Shown: positions 7,704 to 14,850, numbered from the stretch's first letter. The stretch is 22,125 nucleotides of DNA from Polyangia bacterium (GCA_030433055.1 JAUILJ010000018.1:1-22125), one strand, 5' to 3'. Notes: generated by a model not told the origin, from the sequence alone. Program-made: numbers and translations.

Positions 7704-8423
7704 TCAGCGCTGGGCAGCGTCTACCGCGGTGAGCACGGCGACCTGGATGTCCAGCCTGCGTGAAGAATCGATGGGGGAGCCATCGAGCTCCACGACGCTG
7801 AAGCGGTCATGGACTTCACCGTTGCGGGTTCGCACTTTGGCCTCCACGATCTGCACGTTCTTCTCGAACAGCGCCGTTGCCAGCGCTGACAGTAAGCCGG
7901 AGCGATCGCGGGTCTCGACCTCGAGCACCGTCAGTCCGCCGTCTGGGCTCTCCACGAAACGCACCCGCGTCTCGCTCCCGGGGCTCGCTGCGCGGCCAGC
8001 CTTGGACGAAGCGTCCATTCGGCCCTCGAGCAGGGCAGTCAGCAACTCCTGAATCTGTTCAGCGCGCTGGGCGTCGACGTCCCCGCCGTCTTCGGCGTGA
8101 ACCTTGAAAACACCTAGCGTCTCTTGCCGCCCGGCGGGTGTGCTGCGGATCCAGATCTCACCGTCGTCGATCGACAGGGCGAGCGTGGAGAGGGCGCTGC
8201 TAGCTCGAGCCAGCAGTCCGGCGCGATCGTCAGCGACGAAGTAGACGGCTCCCGCGTGATCCTCTCCTGGGTCTACTTCCACGCGCACCAGCTCCGCGCG
8301 GCGCGCCGCTGCCACCTGAGCGTGTCGCACCACCTCGGCGCGCGAGTGCTGCTGCAGGTACTCGCGCGGCATGCTCTCGGTGTATTCCCGCACGAACTCG
8401 GAGGATGGTTGGCGCTTCTTCAT
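7704..8423 (-). CDS. GlnD-like stand-alone two-ACT-domain protein (239 aa)
   Basis: A cytoplasmic protein with two ACT modules (about residues 58-110 and 164-235) joined by a variable linker. ACT2 has the typical DRSGLLSALATAL helix followed by the strand AKVRTRNGEVHDRFSV. The N-terminal segment (SMPREYLQQHSRAEVVRHA, 17-35) resembles the segment just before the ACT pair in GlnD, the PII uridylyltransferase/uridylyl-removing enzyme. The nucleotidyltransferase and HD domains of GlnD are absent, so it cannot carry out that chemistry. ACT domains usually bind amino acids or other small ligands; in GlnD they sense glutamine. A glutamine- or amino-acid-responsive regulator is therefore plausible, but the partner is unknown. 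The start is the ATG at 8423, preceded by a weak AGG and by an extended -10 promoter candidate about 52 bp upstream. Confidence 0.82.
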   Translation of the reverse strand: MKKRQPSSEFVREYTESMPREYLQQHSRAEVVRHAQVAAARRAELVRVEVDPGEDHAGAVYFVADDRAGLLARASSALSTLALSIDDGEIWIRSTPAGRQETLGVFKVHAEDGGDVDAQRAEQIQELLTALLEGRMDASSKAGRAASPGSETRVRFVESPDGGLTVLEVETRDRSGLLSALATALFEKNVQIVEAKVRTRNGEVHDRFSVVELDGSPIDSSRRLDIQVAVLTAVDAAQR

Positions 8424-8474
8424 GGTGCTGACCTGGTCATGCGTTTCCCGGGCGGTGCCAGGGAAGACCGGCCT

Positions 8475-8483
8475 CTTATATCA
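8475..8483 (-). promoter_or_regulatory. Extended -10 promoter candidate for the ACT gene
   Basis: Read on the minus strand the sequence is TGA-TATAAG, an extended -10 (TGn) with a 5/6 match to TATAAT. No TTGACA-like box lies 17 nt upstream. It would start transcription near 8468, leaving a leader of about 45 nt before the ATG at 8423. It stands out as an AT-rich patch in a GC-rich gap. Confidence 0.4.
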
Positions 8484-8678
8484 CCCCGTTGGCGCGGGGC
8501 CCGTCCGGACGCTGCCACGAGCCTGACTTGTCCAAAAGTGGGTTGCGACCGAGTTTCCTGGGAGTGTCTGGCGGACGGATCGTGTGGTTTCCCAGTCCGG
8601 GCGGCGCGCTCTGCCCAATCCGCGGAGGACGCTTGGTTCTGGGCGGCGGAGACCGGTGTCGGAGCCGGCCCCATCAGG

Positions 8679-8703
8679 GACCTCGAGCTGGATACTCGAG
8701 GTC
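8679..8703. repeat. 9-bp perfect inverted repeat, possible terminator of the kinase operon
   Basis: Arms gacctcgag (8679-8687) and ctcgaggtc (8695-8703) flank a 7-nt loop, 87 bp past the kinase stop. There is no U-tract on either side, so a classical intrinsic terminator is not shown; an mRNA 3'-end stabiliser or a protein-binding site is also possible. Confidence 0.4.
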
Positions 8704-8789
8704 ATTTCCGCGCGGCATTGTGACGGGCGTCAACACAGCGACGACCTGGCGAGTAGAGCGACGTCAGCGGGTGCTGCCGCTGGGCCGGG

Positions 8790-10520
8790 TTAGTTGCTCG
8801 GTGCGGGCTGGGGCTGCAGGGGGGGAAGGCCGGGGATCTGCGGCAGGTTGGTGGGGAAGGGGGGGAGCGTCGACGGGATTGGCGGGAGCGTCGACGGAAT
8901 GGTGAACGGGGGGATCTGTGGGACGCCCGCGTCCGCGGGAGCGCCGGCGTCAGACTTGGGCGGCCTGGGATTGGTCGGGGTGTTGGGTGGACTCGTGGCT
9001 GTGTTGGTGGCGGTCGGGGTGGGGTCGTCGGTCGCTGGAGGGTTTGGCGTCGGGCTCGTGGTCTCCGGCGTCACGGTGGTGTTGGGCGCGGTATCCACGG
9101 TCGGCATCAACGGAGGAGTATCGTCCTCCTGCTGGGTCACGACGATCACGGCTGCGGCGACGCCCGCGCCCAACATCACCGTCAGCAGCAGCCAGATGAT
9201 CCCCCGGCCTTTCTTGCGCGGTGGGGTGGGAGGGTAGTAGCCGCCTGGCATTCCTGGCATTCCTGGCATGCCACCTGGGCCGTGCATTCCGCCCGGACCG
9301 TGCATTCCGCCCGGACCGTGCATTCCACCGGGGCCCTGCATTCCGCCTGGGCCCTGTGTTCCACCGGGGGAGTTTCCGTCGGGAACAGGATGCTGTGCCC
9401 CAGGAGGTGGACCATACGGGCTCTGGGCCTGCATGCCTGTCATGCGGATCTGTTCGTGAACGACCTGCGGAGAGACCTCCTGGGTACTCCCCTTGGTGAA
9501 GTCACCTTGTTCGGTCCCGATTGCTGGCGGCGCCTCGTCCTCCGGCGGTAGCGTTTTTGGGACGCTGCTCTTCGACGCTGGCGGTCCGCCCGTCTTCTCC
9601 GTCGGCGGGTAGTCTCCCGTTGGAGGTGCTGGAGTGGCGGCGAGGCGCCCGGCGTGGCTCAGCTCCCCCGCGTAGCGCGCCAGCGCCAGCCGCATCTCCG
9701 TCGCTGACGCGAAGCGATCTTTGGGGCTTGGGGCCATCGCCTTGTGGATCACCTCGGCGAGTGGCTCCGGGATGGTCTGGTCATACTCCGTGATGCGCTT
9801 CACGCGCCCCGTCGTGACCTGAGAGATGATGATGTGGGCGTCTTCTCCGTTCGCGGGTCGCTGGCCGACGAGCATCTCGTAGAGCATCGCCCCCATCGAG
9901 TAGATGTCGGCACGGTGGTCCACCTGGTCCGCGGAGTACGCCTGCTCCGGCGCCATGTACTCCGGTGTGCCCATGATGGCGCCGGGGCGCGTCAGACCTT
10001 TCTTGTACTCATTGGCCTCTCGAAGCTTGGCGATACCGAAGTCCAGCAGCCTCAGCAGGGGCCCACCGCTCGTGCGGGTGATGAAGACATTGTCCGGCTT
10101 CAGGTCGCGATGGACGACGCCCAGCGCGTGAGCCGCCTCGAGGCCGCTCAGCATCTGCAGCGCGAAATCGATGGCCCGGTCCCGTGACAGCTTGTGTTCC
10201 CGGTCCAAGACGTTCTGCAGCGGCTCCCCGCTCAGCAGCTCCATCACGATGAACGCGGCGCCGTCCTCCGTCTGATCGACGTCGGTGACCCGGGTCACAT
10301 GCGGGCTCTGGATGCTCGCGGAGACTTTTGCTTCCTGGAGGAAACGGGAGACGAGTCCAGGGCGCTTGGCGAGCTCAGGGTGCAGGAACTTGAGCGCGAC
10401 CGGCGTCCCCAGCACCTCGTGCTTTGCCTCGTACACCGAACCCATGCCGCCATCGCCGATCAAGCGGATGATGCGGTACTTGCCTCGGATTACGTCCCCA
10501 GGTTGCGGTCGGCGGCTCAT
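8790..10520 (-). CDS. Membrane-anchored eukaryotic-like Ser/Thr protein kinase (576 aa)
   Basis: A Hanks-type (PknB-like) kinase that phosphorylates Ser/Thr of proteins. The cytoplasmic kinase domain (about 14-275) has every key element: glycine loop IGDGGMGSVYEA (21-32), ATP-binding K44, helix-C E63, HRDLKPDN (137-144) with catalytic D139, DFG (160-162), an activation loop with several Thr, and APE (190-192). It is followed by an acidic/Thr-rich linker, a Gly-Pro-Gly-Met-His repeat region, a basic RKKGRG, a single TM helix (about 441-463), an acidic EDD, and a periplasmic Thr/Pro-rich tail ending in repeated IPSTLPP units. No PASTA or other known sensor domain is visible. The ATG overlaps the stop of the peptide deformylase gene (ATGA), so the kinase is the last gene of a coupled trio; AAGAAG seven nt upstream is a modest ribosome-binding site. 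Substrates are unknown. Confidence 0.95.
   Translation of the reverse strand: MSRRPQPGDVIRGKYRIIRLIGDGGMGSVYEAKHEVLGTPVALKFLHPELAKRPGLVSRFLQEAKVSASIQSPHVTRVTDVDQTEDGAAFIVMELLSGEPLQNVLDREHKLSRDRAIDFALQMLSGLEAAHALGVVHRDLKPDNVFITRTSGGPLLRLLDFGIAKLREANEYKKGLTRPGAIMGTPEYMAPEQAYSADQVDHRADIYSMGAMLYEMLVGQRPANGEDAHIIISQVTTGRVKRITEYDQTIPEPLAEVIHKAMAPSPKDRFASATEMRLALARYAGELSHAGRLAATPAPPTGDYPPTEKTGGPPASKSSVPKTLPPEDEAPPAIGTEQGDFTKGSTQEVSPQVVHEQIRMTGMQAQSPYGPPPGAQHPVPDGNSPGGTQGPGGMQGPGGMHGPGGMHGPGGMHGPGGMPGMPGMPGGYYPPTPPRKKGRGIIWLLLTVMLGAGVAAAVIVVTQQEDDTPPLMPTVDTAPNTTVTPETTSPTPNPPATDDPTPTATNTATSPPNTPTNPRPPKSDAGAPADAGVPQIPPFTIPSTLPPIPSTLPPFPTNLPQIPGLPPLQPQPAPSN
9267..9356 (-). repeat. 18-bp tandem repeat in the kinase linker, five units
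   Basis: Five contiguous 18-bp units encode hexapeptides of the G-P-G-G-M-H/Q type. Two adjacent units (9285-9320) are identical on the plus strand (cattccgcccggaccgtg). Two 9-bp units (cattcctgg) directly adjoin at 9249-9266. All are multiples of three, so length change preserves the frame between kinase domain and membrane helix. Confidence 0.85.
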
Positions 10521-11113
10521 GCTGGTTCTTCTTGGCGCTCGGCTGTGTCGCGGAATCTAGCTCGAGGAGGCACGTGGCGGGCGAACTCTCGCAGGAAGCA
10601 CAGCGTGCGTGGGTCGGCTTTGTCTACGAATAGCACGCCGTCCAGGTGATCCGTTTCGTGCTGGATGACCGCGGCGGCGAGCCCCTCCCAAGTACCAGCA
10701 ATGGAGCGGCCCTGGCGATCCAGTGCCCTGAACCGCACCTTGCGCGGCCTTCGCACCCTCCCCCGAATCCCGTGCACCGAGAGGCACCCCTCGTACATCT
10801 CGATCGCTTCGCCCTCGCCGACCACACCGGCACGCTCCAGCTCCGGTTCGAGGATGGGGTTGATGAGAACGACGAGCGGCTGCTCAGGGAGGCCGGGGTA
10901 GCGTGGATTGTCGCTCACCTCGATCACGCACAAGCGCAGTGACTGGTAGACTTGGGGCGCCGCGAGGCCTGCGCCATCGGCGTCCCGCATGGTCTCCACC
11001 ATATCGTCGATCAGGCGCTCCAACTCGGGGCTCCCGATCTCTTCTGGCAACACCTCTCGGGCACGCTCACGAAGTACGGGCTCCCCAAGCTGTGCGATCT
11101 TCAGAATCGTCAT
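10517..11113 (-). CDS. def: Peptide deformylase
   Basis: This enzyme removes the N-formyl group from nascent proteins, using a metal (usually Fe2+). In the 198-residue product the three hallmark motifs are intact: GAGLAAPQ (47-54), EGCLS (108-112, metal ligand C110) and HETDH (152-156, ligands H152 and H156, catalytic E153). Length and order fit a bacterial deformylase. The frame stays open upstream to 11290, but that part lies inside the adenosyltransferase gene and is Arg/Pro-rich, so I chose the ATG at 11113 (MTILKIAQLG). The ATG overlaps the preceding stop as ATGA, with GGAGG three nt before it. The stop in turn overlaps the kinase start. The usual formyltransferase partner (fmt) is not adjacent here. 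Confidence 0.95.
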   Translation of the reverse strand: MTILKIAQLGEPVLRERAREVLPEEIGSPELERLIDDMVETMRDADGAGLAAPQVYQSLRLCVIEVSDNPRYPGLPEQPLVVLINPILEPELERAGVVGEGEAIEMYEGCLSVHGIRGRVRRPRKVRFRALDRQGRSIAGTWEGLAAAVIQHETDHLDGVLFVDKADPRTLCFLREFARHVPPRARFRDTAERQEEPA

Positions 11114-11676
11114 GCGCCTCCAGTCTTGGACCGGGGGGCCCACGGCACGTCGACCTGGCCCGCCTGGTGGTTGGCGGCGCGGGCCTGAACGAAGAGCAAA
11201 TCGCTGAGTCGATTGAGGTAGCGCACCACCTGGCCTCGCACCGGGGCGTGTTCGCGCGCCTCGAGCACTCGTCTTTCCGCGCGGCGACAAACGCAGCGGG
11301 CCTGATGCAGGAACGCGGCGGACATGCAGCCTCCTGGGAGGATGAAGTTCTTCAGCGGCTCTAGGCCAGCCTCGAGCGCATCAATCTCTGCCTCGAGTTG
11401 CTCGATGTGCGAGTCCTCGACGCGCTCCAGTCCCAGCTTGTCCTCTTTGCCTGGGGCACAGGCGAGCTCCGCACCCAGGGTGAACAGCTCCGCTTGGATG
11501 CGAGCGAGGGACTCGTCGAGTGCGCCGTTCACGCCAGCGGCTCGAGCCAGACCAAGGATGGTGTTGGCTTCGTCGACGGTGCCGTAGGCCTCGACTCGGG
11601 GATCGGCTTTCGCTACTCGGGCACCGCCGAATAGCCCGGTGGTGCCGTCGTCACCCGTGCGGGTGTAGATCTTCAT
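11110..11676 (-). CDS. Cob(I)alamin adenosyltransferase, PduO/MMAB type
   Basis: This enzyme transfers the adenosyl group of ATP to cob(I)alamin, giving coenzyme B12. The 188-residue protein has the ATP-binding N-terminal motif YTRTGDDGTTGLFGG (4-18), RVEAYGTVDEAN (27-38), PGG (114-116), the helix RCVCRRAERRV (127-137), and YLNRLSDLLF (153-162). These are the conserved signatures of the trimeric PduO-type family. The frame extends 20 codons upstream, but the family N-terminus MKIYTRTGDDG favours the ATG at 11676. It is the first gene of a coupled trio with deformylase and Ser/Thr kinase. No B12-dependent enzyme and no cobalamin riboswitch is visible in the 107 bp upstream. Confidence 0.93.
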   Translation of the reverse strand: MKIYTRTGDDGTTGLFGGARVAKADPRVEAYGTVDEANTILGLARAAGVNGALDESLARIQAELFTLGAELACAPGKEDKLGLERVEDSHIEQLEAEIDALEAGLEPLKNFILPGGCMSAAFLHQARCVCRRAERRVLEAREHAPVRGQVVRYLNRLSDLLFVQARAANHQAGQVDVPWAPRSKTGGA

Positions 11677-11730
11677 GCCCGCGAACATAGCAGGACTGAC
11701 GCGAGACCAAGTCGAACGCGAGAGGCGCTC

Positions 11731-11772
11731 GCCCAAAACCGCGGGCCTGCGTTACGGGTCCGGCTTTTGGGC
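11731..11772. repeat. 8-bp perfect inverted repeat between the PilZ and adenosyltransferase genes
   Basis: Arms gcccaaaa (11731-11738) and ttttgggc (11765-11772) are separated by 26 nt, just past the PilZ stop. A further CCG/CGG pairing continues inside after a one-base bulge. It could be a weak terminator for the upstream gene, an attenuator, or an operator for the trio below. There is no U-tract. Confidence 0.4.
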
Positions 11773-11783
11773 CATTCTGGGCG

Positions 11784-12992
11784 CTAGCTGAGCGCGCGCG
11801 CGAAGGTTCGGTAGCCCTCTTTCCAGGCCTCGATGTCCCGAGATGTGCCATCGGTGATCTGCACACCGAACCCAGGTGGAACCGTGGCGCTGACGTTCGG
11901 CCCCCACGCGCGACGCCACGCCACCTGGCCTTCGAGCCGCACTCGCCGGTCCGACCGAGGTGGCATCAGCTCGAGCCACACCACGTCTTCCTTTGGCGGG
12001 CTCAGGGTTCGGACGTAGAGGCCTCCGAGGCTCACGTTGTAGGTGTAGCCGTGGTCGTCGTGCTCCAAGCCCGCGGGACGGAAGTCTACCCGCGTTCCGT
12101 AGAGCAAGCGTGCGCTCGCCCGGTTGTCGATGCCCTGCGTGCGCCCCAATTCGTTGGCTAGGAAGAGCACGTTCTCTGGAGGGGCGAAGCCGTCACACAC
12201 CGTCGCGCGTGTGGTGCCCACGAGCTGTTCGCGAACCTCCGCCAGGCGCCGGGGAGGGGCGGTCAGGATCCAGAGCGCTTCACTGCCCGCTTCTCGCGCT
12301 TCCTCCAGCAGGGCGCGGGGGTGTTCGTCGAACTCCGCGTTGACCACGATCAACGCGAACTCGCTGGAACGCGTGAAGCGTCGCGCGTCGTCGGGCTCCA
12401 CGGCGAACGTGACCTGATAGCCTGCGTTCCGTAGCACGCTGGCCAAGGCGACTCGGCGTGTGTGCTCGGCCTCGCAGACCAGTGCACGCCCGCGGCACGC
12501 GCTCGGAGGGACCAACGCGTCCTTGGGCAGGCCGCGAAGTCGCTCGATGAGCGCCCTCGGATGTCGCAGGGTGACCGCGTCGTCGCCGCCCCAGCTGAAG
12601 GTGCTGGCAAAGCTCAGATCGTCCAGCTCTTGGGAGAGGGCGAGCAGCGGCACCTGCGCGAGCTCGCTCTGCGCTCTGGTGTCACAGCAGAAGGCCTCGC
12701 ACTCTGGCAGCGTGACATCGACGAGGATCGAGTGGGGCACCTGAGCTCCCGCGCGCTCGCATGCGCGCTTGGTGTCCTCACACACGTCCAGCTCCAGGTT
12801 GGCCTGGCTCGCGATCACCGACAGGCGCGCTCGCTCGCGGGCGCTGAACCTGCCCACAGCGAGTAGCAGGGTGCGCTGGGCGGGGGAGGCTGCGATGACG
12901 GTTTCGCTGGTGGGCTCGGGCTGCCTGGCCGAAGCCTTCGCAGCGAACTCGTCAACATCCAGGGGCTGAGCGGCGTCAAACGTAGCGTTCAT
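11784..12992 (-). CDS. Degenerate receiver-receiver-PilZ protein (402 aa), probable c-di-GMP effector
   Basis: This is a cytoplasmic signalling protein. Residues about 40-155 resemble a receiver domain: D92 (ILVDVTLPE) sits where the phospho-acceptor would be, but the usual N-terminal acidic pair is missing. Residues about 168-282 look like a second receiver fold in which the acceptor site is N218 (LIVVNAEF), so it should not be phosphorylated. The C-terminal PilZ domain (about 288-400) keeps both c-di-GMP motifs, RASAR (291-295, RxxxR) and NVSLGG (319-324, [D/N]xSxxG), and ends with the PPGFGVQI segment typical of the myxobacterial PilZ subfamily (TIGR02266). It therefore probably binds c-di-GMP and transmits this to a partner, in motility or surface behaviour. 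It starts at ATG 12992, 40 bp after cdnL on the same strand, and may share its transcript. The output partner is unknown. Confidence 0.85.
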   Translation of the reverse strand: MNATFDAAQPLDVDEFAAKASARQPEPTSETVIAASPAQRTLLLAVGRFSARERARLSVIASQANLELDVCEDTKRACERAGAQVPHSILVDVTLPECEAFCCDTRAQSELAQVPLLALSQELDDLSFASTFSWGGDDAVTLRHPRALIERLRGLPKDALVPPSACRGRALVCEAEHTRRVALASVLRNAGYQVTFAVEPDDARRFTRSSEFALIVVNAEFDEHPRALLEEAREAGSEALWILTAPPRRLAEVREQLVGTTRATVCDGFAPPENVLFLANELGRTQGIDNRASARLLYGTRVDFRPAGLEHDDHGYTYNVSLGGLYVRTLSPPKEDVVWLELMPPRSDRRVRLEGQVAWRRAWGPNVSATVPPGFGVQITDGTSRDIEAWKEGYRTFARALS

Positions 12993-13032
12993 CTACGGTC
13001 TGAACGGCCACCTCAGCTCTGGACTTGAGCGC

Positions 13033-13557
13033 TCAGGCGGTGAGGATCTGCTTGATCTCGCCCTCGATGCTCGCCGGCTCGACTTCTTTCGCCAGCGCGA
13101 GTTCCTGGACCAGCAGGCTGCGAGCCTGATCGAGCAGGCGACGCTCACCAAAGCTCAGATCCTTGTCGAACTTCAGCCGATACATATCGCGCAGTACCTT
13201 GGCGATTTCAGTGGGCAAGCCGCTCTTGAGCATCTCCGTGTAGGCGCGGAAGCGCCGACTCCACGGCTGGACGTCTACGGCCACCTCGGGCGCCTTGAGG
13301 ATGTCGAAGATCTCTTCCGCCTGGTCCGCCTGCATGACGCGTCGCAGCCCGACCCGCTCCGCTGCCTCCATCGGCACCATGACCTTGAGCCCGGTGTCCA
13401 TGATTCGCAGGACATAGATCGTGGCGTTCCGGCCCCCGAGCTCCCGCTGCTCGAGTTCCATCACCTCGCCCACACCGTGGGAGGGATGCACTGCTTTGTC
13501 GCCCACGCGAAAGGTCGGCGAGGAGGTTCCGTTTGAACCGTTGGTCTGAGACGCCAT
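13033..13557 (-). CDS. cdnL: CarD/CdnL-family RNA polymerase-binding regulator
   Basis: CdnL-type proteins bind the RNA polymerase beta subunit and stabilise open complexes, notably at rRNA promoters; in Myxococcus CdnL is essential. The 174-residue product has the N-terminal Tudor-like RNAP-interaction domain (about 15-75, FRVGDKAVHPSHGVGEV) and the C-terminal helical DNA-binding domain (about 80-170), with QPWSRRFRAY (97-106) and LSFGERRLLDQARSLL (134-149) closely matching M. xanthus CdnL. It lacks the HMGA-like tail of CarD itself. An upstream in-frame start at 13614 would lie inside the promoter at 13606-13634, so translation begins lower: ATG 13557, or the adjoining GTG 13560. AAGGAG lies 13 or 10 nt before these, slightly favouring the GTG. 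Confidence 0.92.
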   Translation of the reverse strand: MASQTNGSNGTSSPTFRVGDKAVHPSHGVGEVMELEQRELGGRNATIYVLRIMDTGLKVMVPMEAAERVGLRRVMQADQAEEIFDILKAPEVAVDVQPWSRRFRAYTEMLKSGLPTEIAKVLRDMYRLKFDKDLSFGERRLLDQARSLLVQELALAKEVEPASIEGEIKQILTA

Positions 13558-13605
13558 CACTGGCTTTGCGCTCCTTGCCCGGAGAAACCCCCCGAAGCGG
13601 CGCGG

Positions 13606-13634
13606 GTCATACACTCTTGATCGCTCTGGGTCAA
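13606..13634 (-). promoter_or_regulatory. Sigma70-like promoter of cdnL
   Basis: On the minus strand, TTGACC (13634-13629, 5/6) and TATGAC (13611-13606, 4/6) are separated by exactly 17 nt. The predicted start near 13600 leaves a leader of about 40 nt before the cdnL start. A 6-bp inverted repeat, ctgggt (13626-13631) and acccag (13639-13644) with a 7-nt loop, overlaps the -35 and could be an operator. Confidence 0.55.
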
Positions 13635-13686
13635 TCGCACCCAGGATCTGAAACCAGCCGGATAACCCTTCGAGATTTTTAAGAAA

Positions 13687-14850
13687 TCACTCGGGAAGCG
13701 CATCTCCAGGCGAACCAGGCCTAGCTGCCGGTTTCCCAGGTTCTGGGTCCAGACGCATCAACTCACCCACATCTGCGGCGACCGCTGCGTGGAGCCCGGC
13801 CACCAGCCGCTGCAGATCCGCGTCGATTTCCAGCTTCAGTAGCGCGTCACCACCGCTGACCACGGGCTTGGCGGTGAGTCGATCCAACCCGAACAGCGCA
13901 CCCGTCGAGCTGGTCGAGAGTTCGTCCCAGGCGTCCACCAGCCGCGCGGTGGAGTCGGGGCCGACCGCCTTCCAGTCGCCAGCGAGGTAGAGGGTGAAGC
14001 GGCCGACCCCGGCATTCGGGCCCTTGAGCGGGCGCAGGGTGATCGCGACGGCGAGCGCGTGCGCGAGCAATCCGTGGGCACCGCTCATCCACTCCCCGGA
14101 GAAGGGACCCGGGGCGAGGAACACGAGGGGTGCGTCGGTAGCTTCCTTGGGTAGCGTGCTGAGCGCGGCACCCTGGAGCGCAGGTGGCGACTTCTTCAGC
14201 TTTCGACGAGCGAACGCTTCCACCACCCGCGCTGGTGTCGGATCCCCCACGGAAACGGCGACCAGGTGCCGATCCAGTCGGACCAGGGTCTGTGGAGTGG
14301 TGCCGACCATGCCCGTGGTGCGCCACAAGTCGGGGTGGGGGTGCTTGCGCGGCTTGGAGCTGAGCAGGCGCTTGGCGAAGCGTTCTTCTATCAGAGCGTC
14401 CTCGTCGCCGACTCGAGCGAGATACAGTGTTCCGTAATCGAAGCCGGCGACAGCGGCGGCGGGCACCCGCACGGGGTCGACCCCCGTGCCCGTCATGTAG
14501 TCGTCCAGGCTCTGCTGGGGGATCAGTCGGGCGAGCGCCTTGCGCAGCTTCGGGTCAGCAAGCAGCTCCTTGGGGCGCGCAAGCACGAGCCAGCGGAGAC
14601 CGGCCGCCGGAACGTAGTCGGCCGGTGCTCCAAGGTAGAGCGGTGCGGGCTCGGGTTTCTTGGAACTGGCGCTCGCCCGAGTGGGGGAAGTCGGAGTGGG
14701 CGCGCCGCCGCCGCAGGCAGTGAGTCCCGTCAAAGCGCACAGGGCGAGCGCTAGGATGCTACCGAGCGCGTGAACTCGACACCTGCCCCAGGTCGGGGCG
14801 CGAAGCTTTGCGACTGGCTTCAAGGAGCTTCCTCGGATCGTATCCAGCAC
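13687..14850 (-). CDS. Predicted lipoprotein of unknown function (387 aa)
   Basis: The N-terminus has a basic stretch, a hydrophobic core (HALGSILALALCALTGL) and a lipobox LTAC with the lipid-attachment C46, so export and lipidation are predicted. A Thr/Ser/Pro-rich linker (50-70) leads to a mixed alpha/beta domain. It contains LRWLVLARPKELLADPKLRKAL-type segments and FDYGTLYLARVGDED, repeated strand-like blocks (TLVRLDRHLVAVSVGD and RFTLYLAGDW), and a Pro/Gly-rich end. I recognise no catalytic motif. The GTG start shares one base with the tyrS stop (TAGTG); AGGAG lies only 2 nt before it, which is tight. A TTG at 14823 with GAGGA upstream is an alternative that still leaves a full signal peptide. 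Transcription probably reads through from tyrS; cdnL downstream has its own promoter. Confidence 0.82.
   Translation of the reverse strand: MLDTIRGSSLKPVAKLRAPTWGRCRVHALGSILALALCALTGLTACGGGAPTPTSPTRASASSKKPEPAPLYLGAPADYVPAAGLRWLVLARPKELLADPKLRKALARLIPQQSLDDYMTGTGVDPVRVPAAAVAGFDYGTLYLARVGDEDALIEERFAKRLLSSKPRKHPHPDLWRTTGMVGTTPQTLVRLDRHLVAVSVGDPTPARVVEAFARRKLKKSPPALQGAALSTLPKEATDAPLVFLAPGPFSGEWMSGAHGLLAHALAVAITLRPLKGPNAGVGRFTLYLAGDWKAVGPDSTARLVDAWDELSTSSTGALFGLDRLTAKPVVSGGDALLKLEIDADLQRLVAGLHAAVAADVGELMRLDPEPGKPAARPGSPGDALPE

Larger units (their letters stand above)
8424..8789. other. Intergenic region, 366 bp
   Basis: This lies downstream of the Ser/Thr kinase gene and upstream of the ACT gene, both on the minus strand. 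It holds a candidate extended -10 for the ACT gene (8475-8483) and a perfect 9-bp inverted repeat near the kinase 3' end (8679-8703). The open frames across it lack a recognisable protein and I treat them as chance GC-rich frames. I see no tRNA or RNA gene fold. Confidence 0.6.

Noticed and set aside
8489..8905. A plus-strand gene in the gap and kinase 3' end
   Set aside because: It overlaps the kinase coding tail antisense, has Arg/Gly-rich composition and no recognisable domain.
11114..11290. Extended N-terminus of the peptide deformylase
   Set aside because: That stretch is Arg/Pro-rich and lies inside the adenosyltransferase gene; the ATGA overlap and family N-terminus support 11113.
11677..11783. 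A cobalamin riboswitch upstream of the adenosyltransferase
   Set aside because: Only 107 bp is available and I see no B12-box-like sequence; the inverted repeat there does not resemble the riboswitch core.
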